From contig NZ_BAABFN010000002.1 in the NCBI RefSeq assembly GCF_039541075.1, forward strand, positions 248,001 through 312,000: a stretch of 64,000 bases of DNA. The letters are read 5' to 3'. A program made the position numbers and the translations under genes. Positions within the stretch are counted from its first letter, which is position 1, and every line of letters begins with the position of its first letter. Below, piece after piece: positions 54,967-63,979 of the stretch. Source of the stretch: Compostibacter hankyongensis (GTDB lineage Bacteria; Bacteroidota; Bacteroidia; Chitinophagales; Chitinophagaceae). Under the pieces are notes generated by a model. It did no database searches. It was not told where the DNA came from and worked only from the letters and a program-made list of their open reading frames with translations.

Positions 54967-55312
54967 TTTTAGGGCCGGCTTCTGGGTGTATTGCCGGTTG
55001 GCATTTTTATTTTTCAAGTTGGGCGATGGTCCAGCTGCCGGTTTTTTTGCCGGCCAAGGCCCTGACCTGTCTGACTTCCTCTGGGTTGACCACGGCTGCC
55101 TTGTTGCCCATGTCGTTGCGGATATAGCTCAGGGCAATAAAGGATGGTTAAAATAATGGAATTCCAGGTAAAAATAAACGTTTCCGGAGATTGCTTTTCT
55201 GTTCATTTACCCATTCCCGGTATTATTTTATCCGCGGTTGCGGCGGGGCGCAGCAGCTTTCTTAAAAGAATTACTATTTTTATTGTATTTATTCACCGAT
55301 CCTTTCCGCATC
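54967..55312. other. Gap between the GH141-like gene and the orphan fecR
   Basis: About 345 bases. It holds the cytochrome c remnant at 55007-55147. The remainder is AT-rich, with no recognisable ORF, promoter consensus or hairpin. Confidence 0.5.
55007..55147 (-). pseudogene. C-terminal remnant of a c-type cytochrome domain
   Basis: The minus-strand frame reads PSFIALSYIRNDMGN and then KAAVVNPEEVRQVRALAG, ending in its own TAA. The pattern YIRNxxGN-x-A-x-x-V-x-PEEV-x-x-VR is the last helix and tail of class I cytochrome c domains found at the ends of Bacteroidota dehydrogenase fusions. A stop codon lies just upstream and no haem motif CxxCH remains, so only the tail survived. It implies that a cytochrome-bearing gene once preceded the fucosidase block. 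Confidence 0.65.
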
Positions 55313-56071
55313 ATGCGCAAGCCGCTCGTCATCACCATTGTCACTTTGTTTATTTTGATCGCAGGTTTCTATGGCGTCCGTATGCTCGTTTCTCACAAAG
55401 ATGAGCTTTCAGACGAATGGGATAAGTCCTATACCCGTTTGAGCAGCCGGTTCGGGGAAAGGAAGACGGTGTGGCTGCCGGACAGCACCCGTGTGATCCT
55501 CAATTCGGATAGCCGGCTGATGATCCCTGCGGATTTCAATGCAGAGCGCCGGGTAGTGGAGCTCGACGGGGATGCTTTTTTTGAGGTGGCAGCGGAAGAA
55601 CGCAAGCCGTTTATCGTCCGTACCGGAATGCTTGTAGTCACGGTGCTGGGCACCGCTTTCCGCATAGCGGCGCACCGCGAAGATGCGGGACAGCGTCTTG
55701 AGCTGCTGCGGGGTAAGCTGAAGGTGCAGAAGGGATATCCCTCGGAGTTTGATGAGGCCGAGCTGCTGGAGGGCGGCGATATGATCCTGATCAACCGGGA
55801 TATCGACCTGATGGAAAAAGAGACGTATGATACCACGGAGCTGCTGAGCTGGAGAAAGGGTGCGCTTGTGTTTTCCGCCACCCCTTTCGGAGAGGGCATA
55901 AAACGGCTGGAAGACTGGTACGGGGTGGAGATCGAGGTAAAAAAGACACCCGGGGCGCCTCCCCCCTTTAACGGTACGTTCAGCCACGAACGGCTCGAGG
56001 CCGTGCTCGACCGCCTGATCGGGGCCGGACACTATTCGATACGGGATCGGCGCGTGATCATCGCTTACTGA
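55313..56071 (+). CDS. FecR-domain protein without a sigma partner
   Basis: The 252-residue protein starts with a membrane segment (ITIVTLFILIAGFYGV) and goes directly into a FecR domain (FGERKTVWLPDSTRVILNSDS, VELDGDAFFEVAAEERKPF, VTVLGTAFRIAAH, LELLRGKLKVQKG) and a DUF4974-like end (LVFSATPFGEGIKRLEDWYGVEI). The N-terminal cytoplasmic sigma-binding part of full FecR proteins (compare 25091-26311) is absent, and no sigma or SusC gene is adjacent. It may sense in the periplasm for a distant sigma factor or be a decayed regulator. It overlaps rnhA by 7 bases, stop to stop. Confidence 0.85.
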   Translation: MRKPLVITIVTLFILIAGFYGVRMLVSHKDELSDEWDKSYTRLSSRFGERKTVWLPDSTRVILNSDSRLMIPADFNAERRVVELDGDAFFEVAAEERKPFIVRTGMLVVTVLGTAFRIAAHREDAGQRLELLRGKLKVQKGYPSEFDEAELLEGGDMILINRDIDLMEKETYDTTELLSWRKGALVFSATPFGEGIKRLEDWYGVEIEVKKTPGAPPPFNGTFSHERLEAVLDRLIGAGHYSIRDRRVIIAY

Positions 56072-56541
56072 GCCGCTCCTGCGGCTTCCCGTTCATATCC
56101 TTCGTCGGTCAGCAGCGGCCCGCTGTCCGCCGCAGCGGTGGCCAGCTGATCACAGCGGTTGTTGAGGGGATTGTCGGCATGTCCCTTCACCCAGCGGAAA
56201 CGAATATGATGTTGTTTGTAAAGCGTCAGGAATCGCAGCCAGAGATCCTTGTTTTTTTTGTCCTTGAAGTCTTTTTTTACCCAGTTGAATACCCAGCCTT
56301 CCTCTACGGCTTTGGCCACATAGTTGCTGTCGGTATAGACCAGGATATGAAGACCGGTTTTGGTCAGGGCCTCGAGCGCTGCGATCACGGCCATGAGTTC
56401 CATGCGGTTGTTGGTGGTGCGGCGGTATCCCGCCGATAGCTCCTTGCGGTGTCCGCCCCACATCAGGATGGCGCCGTATCCGCCGGGTCCGGGGTTGCCG
56501 CGGGAGGCGCCATCGGTGTATATGGTGAGTTGGTTGGTCAT
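56065..56541 (-). CDS. rnhA: Ribonuclease HI
   Basis: RNase HI cuts RNA in RNA-DNA hybrids, including primers and R-loops. The 158-residue product has the full catalytic set: Asp in YTDGASRGNPGPGGYG, Glu in NRMELMAVIAAL, Asp in VYTDSNYV and Asp in NNRCDQLA, plus the HADNPLN loop. The start at 56541 was chosen because upstream in-frame residues come from low-complexity spacer DNA. It converges on the orphan fecR with a 7-base overlap. Confidence 0.96.
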   Translation of the reverse strand: MTNQLTIYTDGASRGNPGPGGYGAILMWGGHRKELSAGYRRTTNNRMELMAVIAALEALTKTGLHILVYTDSNYVAKAVEEGWVFNWVKKDFKDKKNKDLWLRFLTLYKQHHIRFRWVKGHADNPLNNRCDQLATAAADSGPLLTDEGYEREAAGAAQ

Positions 56542-56698
56542 TGTTCGGTGATTTCCGATTTCCGATTTCGGGTTTGAGGGTTCTGGTTTTTGGTTTGCAG
56601 TTTTCGGTTTCTCGAAATTTAAAATCAAAAATTTCAGGTTTAAAATCTAAAGTTTGATCGTCTGGAATGGAGCCTTAGACTTTGAACCTTAAACCTGA
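56542..56698. repeat. Low-complexity spacer with a 10-bp inverted repeat
   Basis: The spacer consists of short pyrimidine-rich near-repeats (TTCCGATTTCCGATTTCGG and related). At its end, TCAGGTTTAA (56634-56643) is inverted as TTAAACCTGA (56689-56698), the latter containing the stop codon of the carboxyltransferase gene. A hairpin with a 45-base loop is possible for that transcript's 3' end. Confidence 0.45.
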
Positions 56699-58326
56699 AT
56701 GACGCCGGGGTTGAACGTTGCGGTCACGGGGGCATGGTTGGCGGCGGTGAGACCTTCGGAGATGACGCGCCGGGTATCGAGCGGGTCGATGATGGCATCC
56801 ACCCAGAGCCGCGCCGCGGCATAGTAGGGCGTGGTCTGCTGCCGGTAGCGTTCGGTGATGGTATGCAGCAACCTGTTTTCCTCCGCTTCGCTGATTGTTT
56901 CCCCCTCTTTTTGCAGCGCGGCCACCTGGATCTGCAGAAGGGTTTTTGCTGCCTGCTCCCCGCCCATTACGGCGATCTTTGCGGAAGGCCAGGCATAGAT
57001 AAAGCGTGGATCGTATGCCTTACCGCACATGGCATAGTTGCCGGCTCCGTAGGAATTGCCGATGATGATGGTGATCTTGGGCACTACGGAATTGGCTACG
57101 GCATTGACCATCTTGGCCCCGTCGCGGATGATGCCGGCATGCTCGGAGCGGGAGCCTACCATGAAGCCGGTGACATCCTGCAGAAATACCAGGGGTATTT
57201 TTTTCTGGTTGCAGTTCATGATAAAACGGGCGGCTTTGTCGGCGCTGTCGTTATAAATAACGCCGCCCAGCTGTAATTCCCCTTTCCCGCTTTTTACGGT
57301 CCTGCGCTGGTTGGCAACGATGCCCACAGCCCAGCCGTCGATCCGCGCATACCCGCAGAGCAGGGTGCCGCCGTATTCGGCCTTGAAAGGCTCGAACTCC
57401 GAGCTGTCGGTCAGCCGGTCGATGATCTCCTGCATATCGTAAGGCCGGGAGATATCTTCGGGGAGGATGCCATAGATATCCGACGGCTTCTTTTTGGGCG
57501 GACGGGGACTGACCCGGTTAAAGCCCGCCTGCTCGGGTTCGCCCAGCTTCGCGATCAGTTTACGGACATGGTCCAGGCAGGCCTTTTCCGTTTTAAACCG
57601 GTAGTCGGCGGTGCCGGATATGGCGCTGTGCGTTTCCGCACCTCCTAACGTTTCCGCATCTACGTTTTCTCCGATAGCGGCCTTTACCAGATACGGACCG
57701 GCGAGAAAGATGGAGCCGTTGCCTTCCACCATCAGCGTTTCATCGCTCATGACGGGCAGGTAAGCGCCTCCGGCCACGCAGCTGCCCATGACCGCCGCAA
57801 TCTGGGTGATGCCCATAGCGCTCATGCGCGCGTTGTTGTAAAAGATCCTCCCGAAATGTTCCTTGTCCGGAAATATTTCATCCTGCAGGGGCAGGTATAC
57901 GCCCGCGCTGTCTACCAGGTAGATGACGGGCAACCGGTTTTCCATGGCGATCTCCTGCATACGCAGGTTTTTTTTGCCGGTGATGGGAAACCAGGCCCCG
58001 GCCTTGACCGTCATATCATTGGCAATGATCACACATTGCCGCCCGCTGACATAGCCGATGCCGGCGATGGTGCCGCCGGCGGGACAGCCGCCTTCTTCTT
58101 CATACATCCCGTAGCCGGCAAAAGCGCCGATCTCGGTAAAGGGCAGATTTTTATCCAGCAGGTACTGGATGCGTTCCCGCGGCGGCAGCTTTTGCTGTTT
58201 TTTTATCTTCTCCATGTTTTTCCGGCCTCCGCCCCATGCGATCTCCTGCAGCTTCTGCTCCATTCCCCGGATGCTGAGACGCATGGTATCCTCATTTTTA
58301 TTGAACTGCAACCGCTGTTTATCCAT
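56689..58326 (-). CDS. Acyl-CoA carboxylase carboxyltransferase (beta) subunit
   Basis: The 545-residue crotonase-fold enzyme transfers CO2 from carboxybiotin to an acyl-CoA. It has the two-domain plan of MccB/PccB: GGTIAGIGYVSGRQCVIIANDMTVKAG, AVMGSCVAGGAYLPVMSD and GPYLVKAAIGENVDAETLGGAETH in the first half, and FLQDVTGFMVGSRSEHAGIIRDGAKMV and NSYGAGNYAMCGKAYDPRFIYAWP in the second. It looks closest to methylcrotonyl-CoA carboxylases. No biotin carboxylase or biotin carrier gene lies nearby, so its partner must be elsewhere. The ATG at 58326 was chosen over an upstream start that overlaps the next gene. Confidence 0.92.
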   Translation of the reverse strand: MDKQRLQFNKNEDTMRLSIRGMEQKLQEIAWGGGRKNMEKIKKQQKLPPRERIQYLLDKNLPFTEIGAFAGYGMYEEEGGCPAGGTIAGIGYVSGRQCVIIANDMTVKAGAWFPITGKKNLRMQEIAMENRLPVIYLVDSAGVYLPLQDEIFPDKEHFGRIFYNNARMSAMGITQIAAVMGSCVAGGAYLPVMSDETLMVEGNGSIFLAGPYLVKAAIGENVDAETLGGAETHSAISGTADYRFKTEKACLDHVRKLIAKLGEPEQAGFNRVSPRPPKKKPSDIYGILPEDISRPYDMQEIIDRLTDSSEFEPFKAEYGGTLLCGYARIDGWAVGIVANQRRTVKSGKGELQLGGVIYNDSADKAARFIMNCNQKKIPLVFLQDVTGFMVGSRSEHAGIIRDGAKMVNAVANSVVPKITIIIGNSYGAGNYAMCGKAYDPRFIYAWPSAKIAVMGGEQAAKTLLQIQVAALQKEGETISEAEENRLLHTITERYRQQTTPYYAAARLWVDAIIDPLDTRRVISEGLTAANHAPVTATFNPGVIQV

Positions 58327-58379
58327 CTGACGCTCTTTTGTGATTAAAAATAAGGGATTTCGGGAAAACCGTCCGGGCG

Positions 58380-60509
58380 CTATTCGTCCATTACACAACG
58401 GAAGCCGATGCAGCCGGAACGGTCTATGGACGGCGCCATAAGCAGATACTTGCCGTATTGGCTCAGCGCTGACGCGGTTGGGAAATACCAGTTGGACCCG
58501 GCGGAGCGGTAATAGCCGCCTCCTTTCAGTACGGCGGCCCGGGTGTGTTCGTCGGTATATTCATCGGTCCATTGCCAGACATTGCCGGTCATGTCCATGA
58601 CGCCGAAGGGACTGGCGCCTGCAGGATAAGCATCCACTGCCGTCGGGGGACGCATATCGCGACCGTGAGCCGGGGGCGGTATCCGCGTAGTGTCTTTGAC
58701 GTTACCCCAGGGATACCGCCGGTTGTCGGTGCCCTGCGCCGCATACTGCCACTCCCATTCGTGGGGCAGCCGTTTGCCGGCCCAGGCGGCGTAGGCGCGG
58801 GCGTCGTCCAGGGAGACCCAGGTGACGGGCTTGTCCGCCCAGCCTGCGGGATAGGTGCCGTTTTTCCAGTCTTTAAGGAAATTATGATCATCCGCCGGGT
58901 GATAGCCGGTAGCGTTCATAAAGGCTTTGAACTGTTTATTGGTTACCGGGTATTTGTCTATATAAAAAGAAGGGACGGACAATGTATGGGTTTGTGAGCG
59001 GGCAGGGTGCGTTTCCCAGGGATGCTGGATGCCCACGGCTTCCGGCAGCTCATTGCCTTCTATCATGATGCCTTTCGAGCTGAAGCGGTATTGCTGTGCG
59101 GCAGGTATGCGGATCATGCCTTCGGGTGTGCCGGCAGGAGCTGCGGTCTTCTTCATCTTCACGATCTGCTGGGGCAGCGGTTTCCAGGTATCCGGCAAGC
59201 GGTGCAGCGGTTGCTGCGCCCGGGCGTGTATGGCGGTCAAAAGCCGGTTTAACGCAGCATCGGCGCCGCCGGTCCGGATGGACAGCACAGCGCCGAAGCC
59301 GTGGCCTTCCACGGGAAAGCTGAGCACGATCCGGTCGTCCTTTCTTTGGGGGGTAAGGGAAGTGCCGTTCCACAGATCGAAGTACAGCCGGTCTTTCTCA
59401 TAAGGCAGCTGCAGTTGCCCGCCTTGCCTGGAAAGGCTGTCGCGGTTCACCAGGGTATAGACAGTACGGTCTCCTGCGGGAAAGGCGGAGGCAAAGATGC
59501 CTTTTTGCAGGACCGGAATATGCGGCTCCCAATCGGCGCTGCTCCATATGCCGGGAAAGGCGCGGTAGAGCATGCCGATACGGCGGATGGCCTCGGCATA
59601 GCGGTCGGGAACCTGGTTCCAGATGCCCCAGATATTCTCCCAGGCGTTGTAGCCGACGCCGTTGAAAAAGGCATATTGCAGGTCGTCGGTTTTGTCGGTA
59701 GCCCAGCGGTTGGTGACGTTTATCTGGTGGCGGGGCTCAAACCATTTGTAAAGGCTCACTCCCGGCGTATAGGTATAAGGCCAGTAGTAGCCCCAGCTAA
59801 GCTGGTTCCAGCTGATCATCTTCAGCTCCTGCAGGTTGAGCTCCGGCTGAAAGGCCACGGGGTAGCCGAGGCTGTCCCAGGCGTGCCGGAAGGCCTCCGG
59901 TATGCCGTGCATGGTATCGCCGTTCATGCCGTCTGCGCCGAGGTCTTTCATCTCCCGGATAAGGGCAACGGGCATGGACAGGCCGATCTTCCGGGTACCG
60001 TGGTCCCAGTACATGATGGGAAAGAAAACCCTTACGCCGCGTTTTCTGAAATCGCGGATCATCTGCCTTACGGCGGTTTTGCCCCCGGGCATATCTGCCA
60101 CCAGGTCGTACTGGTTGCGGTTGTCGATGCCGATATTGGGATAGGTGGGCCAGATGAGTACGGCGTCGATGCCCCCATACCGTTTTTTCAGGTCGTCGAG
60201 ATAACGGTCAACCGTGTACCGGCGGGCCGCGGGATCATAGAAATAGCGATCGTGCGCCATCATCTGGGCATAGATAAAGGTTCTTTGCACCCAGGCAAAA
60301 GCTTTGTTTTCGTAGGCGGAGGGATCATAGTGCAGGTTATCTTTTTCCGCAGCTCTCCACTCCTTCATGCCGGCCAGCCATGCGGCGTGCTGATCGGGAG
60401 AGGAGGGTCCGGCCAGCAGCTCCTTCAGATCGCCCTGTGGTTGCGGCTGCTGCGCGGTGGCATGGCGGAGCAGAAAAAAAGAGCAAGCAAGCAGGAGACT
60501 TTTCTTCAT
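58380..60509 (-). CDS. Secreted TIM-barrel hydrolase-like protein fused to a SUMF1/FGE-like domain
   Basis: The 709-residue protein has a signal peptide (ending HATAQ). Residues ~50-440 look like a glycoside-hydrolase TIM barrel (YGGIDAVLIWPTYPNIGID, GVRVFFPIMYWDHG, LGADGMNGDTMHG, FNGVGYNAWENIWGIWNQ, then a beta-sandwich). Residues ~463-709 are a SUMF1-type domain (FYIDKYPVTNKQFKAFMN, GKRLPHEWEWQYAAQG, MDMTGNVWQWTDEY, IGFRC). The active-site cysteines of formylglycine-generating enzyme, expected after the GG turn, are absent (LKGGGYYRSAGSNW), so this part is probably a binding or structural module. The hydrolase family is not one I can name. The start at 60509 skips an in-frame extension lacking signal features. 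Confidence 0.78.
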   Translation of the reverse strand: MKKSLLLACSFFLLRHATAQQPQPQGDLKELLAGPSSPDQHAAWLAGMKEWRAAEKDNLHYDPSAYENKAFAWVQRTFIYAQMMAHDRYFYDPAARRYTVDRYLDDLKKRYGGIDAVLIWPTYPNIGIDNRNQYDLVADMPGGKTAVRQMIRDFRKRGVRVFFPIMYWDHGTRKIGLSMPVALIREMKDLGADGMNGDTMHGIPEAFRHAWDSLGYPVAFQPELNLQELKMISWNQLSWGYYWPYTYTPGVSLYKWFEPRHQINVTNRWATDKTDDLQYAFFNGVGYNAWENIWGIWNQVPDRYAEAIRRIGMLYRAFPGIWSSADWEPHIPVLQKGIFASAFPAGDRTVYTLVNRDSLSRQGGQLQLPYEKDRLYFDLWNGTSLTPQRKDDRIVLSFPVEGHGFGAVLSIRTGGADAALNRLLTAIHARAQQPLHRLPDTWKPLPQQIVKMKKTAAPAGTPEGMIRIPAAQQYRFSSKGIMIEGNELPEAVGIQHPWETHPARSQTHTLSVPSFYIDKYPVTNKQFKAFMNATGYHPADDHNFLKDWKNGTYPAGWADKPVTWVSLDDARAYAAWAGKRLPHEWEWQYAAQGTDNRRYPWGNVKDTTRIPPPAHGRDMRPPTAVDAYPAGASPFGVMDMTGNVWQWTDEYTDEHTRAAVLKGGGYYRSAGSNWYFPTASALSQYGKYLLMAPSIDRSGCIGFRCVMDE

Positions 60510-60935
60510 AAGAGGGAGTTTTATCCCGGACCCGATGCGGGATCTTAAGCAAATAAGCAGGGTGCTTCTCTTCATGGGGGCGGGTTGAAAATAAGGTAAT
60601 GTAAAATAGGCGTTTTTATTTTTTCCGCGGGCATCTTTCCTAAGGAGCAATACGAGTTAAATATAAATATAATTTGTATTGTCATTTTTAGTCTTTTCTG
60701 TCGTTTTTTCAGATCATAAGAAGGTCAATCCTTTACAGATAAGTATGATAGACGATTTTGACGGAAAGGAGAAAGGGTTTTTAATTACATTATTACAAAT
60801 TAAATGTTTGTTATTTTAATGAATTTTGACAGTAATATTGAATATTGTTTTTAATATTGTGATATAATTTTAAAAATTAAGTGATTTTTGAGTGAAAAAC
60901 ATGAATTTTGTATTCATTATAAATAATTATAACTT
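60510..60935. other. AT-rich divergent intergenic region upstream of nirB
   Basis: About 425 bases separate the TIM/SUMF1 gene and nirB. The half near nirB is strongly AT-rich, with three AATATTG units (60834-60840, 60841-60847, 60853-60859). No consensus TAnnTTTG with a -33 box was identified. Control of nirB by nitrogen source is expected by analogy, but no binding site can be named. Confidence 0.5.
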
Positions 60936-63452
60936 ATGATTGTGAATACTGCCCCGGGAAGTTACCGTAAAAAGCTGGTGGTCATCGGCAATGGTATGGT
61001 CGGTCATAAATTTTGTGAAAAATTAAAAGAAAAAGATCGCCATAACGAATTTGAAATCACCGTATTCGGAGAAGAGCCGCATCGTGCATACGACCGCGTG
61101 CACCTCAGCGAGTACTTTGCCGGAAAGTCCGTGGAAGCGCTTTATCTCTCCGAAGCCGGCTGGTACGAAGCACAGCATATCCGCTTGCATCTCGATGACC
61201 CGGTGGTGGAAATAGATAAATTTAAAAAAATTGTAACATCTTCCTCGGGTATCTCCTGTTCCTATGATTACCTAATCTTTGCCACCGGCTCCTCTCCCTT
61301 TGTTCCTCCCATCGTCGGTTCGGATCACTTCGGGGTTTTTGTATACCGTACCCTCGAAGATCTGGAGCTCATCACCGCCTATGCTTTCAAAGCCAAAAAA
61401 GCCGCTGTGATCGGCGGAGGGCTGCTGGGACTGGAAGCCGCCAAAGCCATGCTGGACCTCGACCTGGAAACCCATGTCGTCGAGCATTCGCCGCGGCTGA
61501 TGCCCCGGCAGCTGGACGAAACGGGAGCCTTTTTCCTGCAATCCAAGCTGGAGCACCTGGGTATCCGCATCCACCTGAAGAAAGAAACTTCCGCGATCCG
61601 CGGAAAGGAAAAGGTGGAATGGATAGAATTTGCGGACAATACCCAGCTGGAAACCGACATGGTGGTGGTATCCGCAGGTATCCGTCCCCGTGATCAGCTG
61701 GCCCGGCAGTGCGGACTGAAAACCGGTCCCCGCGGCGGCATCCTGGTCAACGAACAGATGCAGACCTCCGATCCCTGTATTTATGCCATCGGAGAATGCG
61801 CCCTCTATGAAGGTATGATCTACGGACTGGTGGCCCCGGGTTATGAGATGGCGGAGGTGGCCGCCTCGCGACTGACGGGTGCGGATAAATCGTTCAGTCC
61901 CTTCGACATGTCCACCAAGCTGAAGCTGATCGGCATTGACGTGGCCAGCTTCGGCGACCCCTTCGGCATGAATACGGCGCACAGCCCTGTCATCTTCGAA
62001 GACCGGATGCGGGAAGTGTACAAACGCATCAACGTTTCAGAAGACGGTAAAAAGCTGCTGGGGGGTATTCTTGTCGGCGATACGCGGTCTTACAACATGC
62101 TGCTGCAGACCTATCTCAACGAGCTTTCCCTTCCCCGGGATCTCGAAAGCATCCTTTTTGAAGGCGGCGGCGGAAACAAGCAGGCCGGGGTGCTGGCCCT
62201 GCCGGATACGGCGCTGGTCTGCTCCTGCGAAAGCGTGTCCAAAGGCGTTATCTGCGGAGCCGTGGCCAGCCAGGGCGTCACTGACGTGGAAGGGATGAAA
62301 AAGTGCACCCGGGCCGGTACCGGCTGCGGCGGCTGCATCCCTATGGTAAAAGACCTGATCCAGGAATCGCTGAAAGCCCAGGGCAAAACAGTAAGATCCA
62401 CGGTATGCGAGCATTTCTCCTACAGCCGGCAGGAGCTGTTTGACCTGGTCAAGATAAAGGCGATCAAGACCTTTGACGAAGCCCTCGAAGCTTTTGGGTC
62501 GGGCAGCGGCTGTGAAACCTGCAAGCCGGTGATCGCTTCGATACTGGCCAGCGCATGGAACGATCTGGTCATCAAGCAGGCCACTATACAGGATACCAAT
62601 GACAGGTACCTGGCCAACATCCAGAAAGGCGGTACCTATTCCGTGGTGCCCCGCGTGCCCGGCGGGGAGATCACACCGGATAAGCTGATCATGATCGGGC
62701 AGATCGCCAAGAAATACAATCTCTACTGCAAGATCACCGGTGGACAGCGTATCGATATGTTCGGCGCGCATGTCCATCAGCTCCCCGAAATATGGGAGGA
62801 GCTGACCGCGGCCGGCTTCGAAAGCGGGCATGCCTATGGCAAGTCCGTCCGCACGGTAAAAAGCTGCGTAGGGTCCACCTGGTGCCGCTACGGATTGCAT
62901 GATTCGGTAGGGTTTGCCATCGAGCTGGAAGAGCGTTACAAGGGCCTGCGCTCCCCGCATAAGATCAAGATGGCGGTATCCGGCTGTGTACGGGAATGCG
63001 CCGAAGCGCAGTCCAAGGATATCGGCGTCATCGCCACCGAGAAGGGATGGAACCTTTTTGTCTGCGGCAACGGCGGCGCCAAGCCGCAGCATGCGGTGCT
63101 GCTGGCCACCGATATCGATAAGGAAACCGTGGTGCGCTATATCGACCGCCTGCTGATGTACTATATCAAAACGGCGGAGCCGCTGACCCGTACCGCCACC
63201 TGGCTGAACAAGCTGGAAGGCGGGATCGAGTATCTGAAGAAAGTGGTTGTATACGACGAGCTGGCTATCTGCGGAACGCTGGAAGAAGAGATGCAGCAGA
63301 CGCTGGACCACTACTACTGCGAATGGAAGGCCGTGGTGGAGAATCCTGAGCTGCGCAGACAGTTCACTCATTTTGTGAACTCGGATGAACCCGATCCTAC
63401 CGTGGAATTTAAAGAAGAACGTAAGCAAAAGTTTCCGGCCGCATGGGTCTGA
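60936..63452 (+). CDS. nirB: Assimilatory NAD(P)H nitrite reductase, large subunit
   Basis: NirB reduces nitrite to ammonia with six electrons from NAD(P)H in the cytoplasm. The 838-residue protein contains, in order: an FAD/NAD domain (LVVIGNGMVGHKFCE near residue 10, AVIGGGLLGLEAAKAM near 155), a BFD-type [2Fe-2S] domain (CSCESVSKGVICGAV near 428, TGCGGC near 462), a second BFD-like segment (SGCETCKPV near 525), the ferredoxin-like half domain, and the sirohaem/4Fe-4S site (KSCVGSTWCRYG near 644, SGCVRECAEA near 682). All key cysteines are present. nirD follows 88 bases later. Confidence 0.97.
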   Translation: MIVNTAPGSYRKKLVVIGNGMVGHKFCEKLKEKDRHNEFEITVFGEEPHRAYDRVHLSEYFAGKSVEALYLSEAGWYEAQHIRLHLDDPVVEIDKFKKIVTSSSGISCSYDYLIFATGSSPFVPPIVGSDHFGVFVYRTLEDLELITAYAFKAKKAAVIGGGLLGLEAAKAMLDLDLETHVVEHSPRLMPRQLDETGAFFLQSKLEHLGIRIHLKKETSAIRGKEKVEWIEFADNTQLETDMVVVSAGIRPRDQLARQCGLKTGPRGGILVNEQMQTSDPCIYAIGECALYEGMIYGLVAPGYEMAEVAASRLTGADKSFSPFDMSTKLKLIGIDVASFGDPFGMNTAHSPVIFEDRMREVYKRINVSEDGKKLLGGILVGDTRSYNMLLQTYLNELSLPRDLESILFEGGGGNKQAGVLALPDTALVCSCESVSKGVICGAVASQGVTDVEGMKKCTRAGTGCGGCIPMVKDLIQESLKAQGKTVRSTVCEHFSYSRQELFDLVKIKAIKTFDEALEAFGSGSGCETCKPVIASILASAWNDLVIKQATIQDTNDRYLANIQKGGTYSVVPRVPGGEITPDKLIMIGQIAKKYNLYCKITGGQRIDMFGAHVHQLPEIWEELTAAGFESGHAYGKSVRTVKSCVGSTWCRYGLHDSVGFAIELEERYKGLRSPHKIKMAVSGCVRECAEAQSKDIGVIATEKGWNLFVCGNGGAKPQHAVLLATDIDKETVVRYIDRLLMYYIKTAEPLTRTATWLNKLEGGIEYLKKVVVYDELAICGTLEEEMQQTLDHYYCEWKAVVENPELRRQFTHFVNSDEPDPTVEFKEERKQKFPAAWV

Positions 63453-63540
63453 GCCCCTGGCCGGCAAGAGATGCCCGCACGCTATTTTCTGTCTGTATGC
63501 CGGAAAATAACGCCGGGCGGGAAAAGTAAAAACCCTGTTT

Positions 63541-63915
63541 ATGAGAAAAAAAACAACGCTTGAGAAGAAGCCGGCCGGAAAGAGCGCCGGCTGGTTCAAA
63601 GCCTGCCGCGTAGAGGATGTACCTGCAAACGGAGGCGCCTGTATCCGGTACGGACAGGATCAGATCGCCGTTTTTTATTTTACCGGCCGGCAGCAATGGT
63701 TCGCCACGCAAAACCTTTGCCCCCACAGACAACAGATGAGCCTGTCCCGGGGACTCACCGGCGACGCTTCGGGAGAGCCGAAGGTGGCCTGCCCCTTTCA
63801 CAAAAAATCGTTTTCCCTCCAAACGGGCGATTGCCTTTCCGATCCCGGCTTATACCGGATCAAAACCTATCCTGTAAAGATCGAGGACGGCTATGTACAT
63901 ATCGGCGTGGAGTGA
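63541..63915 (+). CDS. nirD: Nitrite reductase small subunit, Rieske-type
   Basis: The 124-residue product has a Rieske [2Fe-2S] site: CPHRQQM and, ~20 residues later, CPFHKKSF. This is the small partner of NirB. A short basic N-terminal extension (MRKKTTLEKKPAGKSAG) precedes the domain. Canonical NirD proteins often lack the cluster ligands; here the Cys-x-His and Cys-x-x-His pairs are present. Confidence 0.93.
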   Translation: MRKKTTLEKKPAGKSAGWFKACRVEDVPANGGACIRYGQDQIAVFYFTGRQQWFATQNLCPHRQQMSLSRGLTGDASGEPKVACPFHKKSFSLQTGDCLSDPGLYRIKTYPVKIEDGYVHIGVE

Positions 63916-63979
63916 ATATCTTTTTAGGCCGTAGAAGCGAAAGCTGAAATATCAATCCATCACTTGAAAAAGCTATAGC

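Noticed and set aside
58380..59120. Active formylglycine-generating enzyme
   Set aside because: The catalytic cysteines are missing and no sulfatase gene is in the window.
60834..60859. AATATTG triplet as a regulator-binding site for nirB
   Set aside because: The surrounding region is so AT-rich that three short matches are easily chance; no symmetry fits a known regulator.
62037..63599. A 520-codon open frame antisense to nirB and the nirB-nirD gap
   Set aside because: It follows from GC-rich codon phase in nirB; the product shows no domain, and nirB on the other strand is unmistakable.
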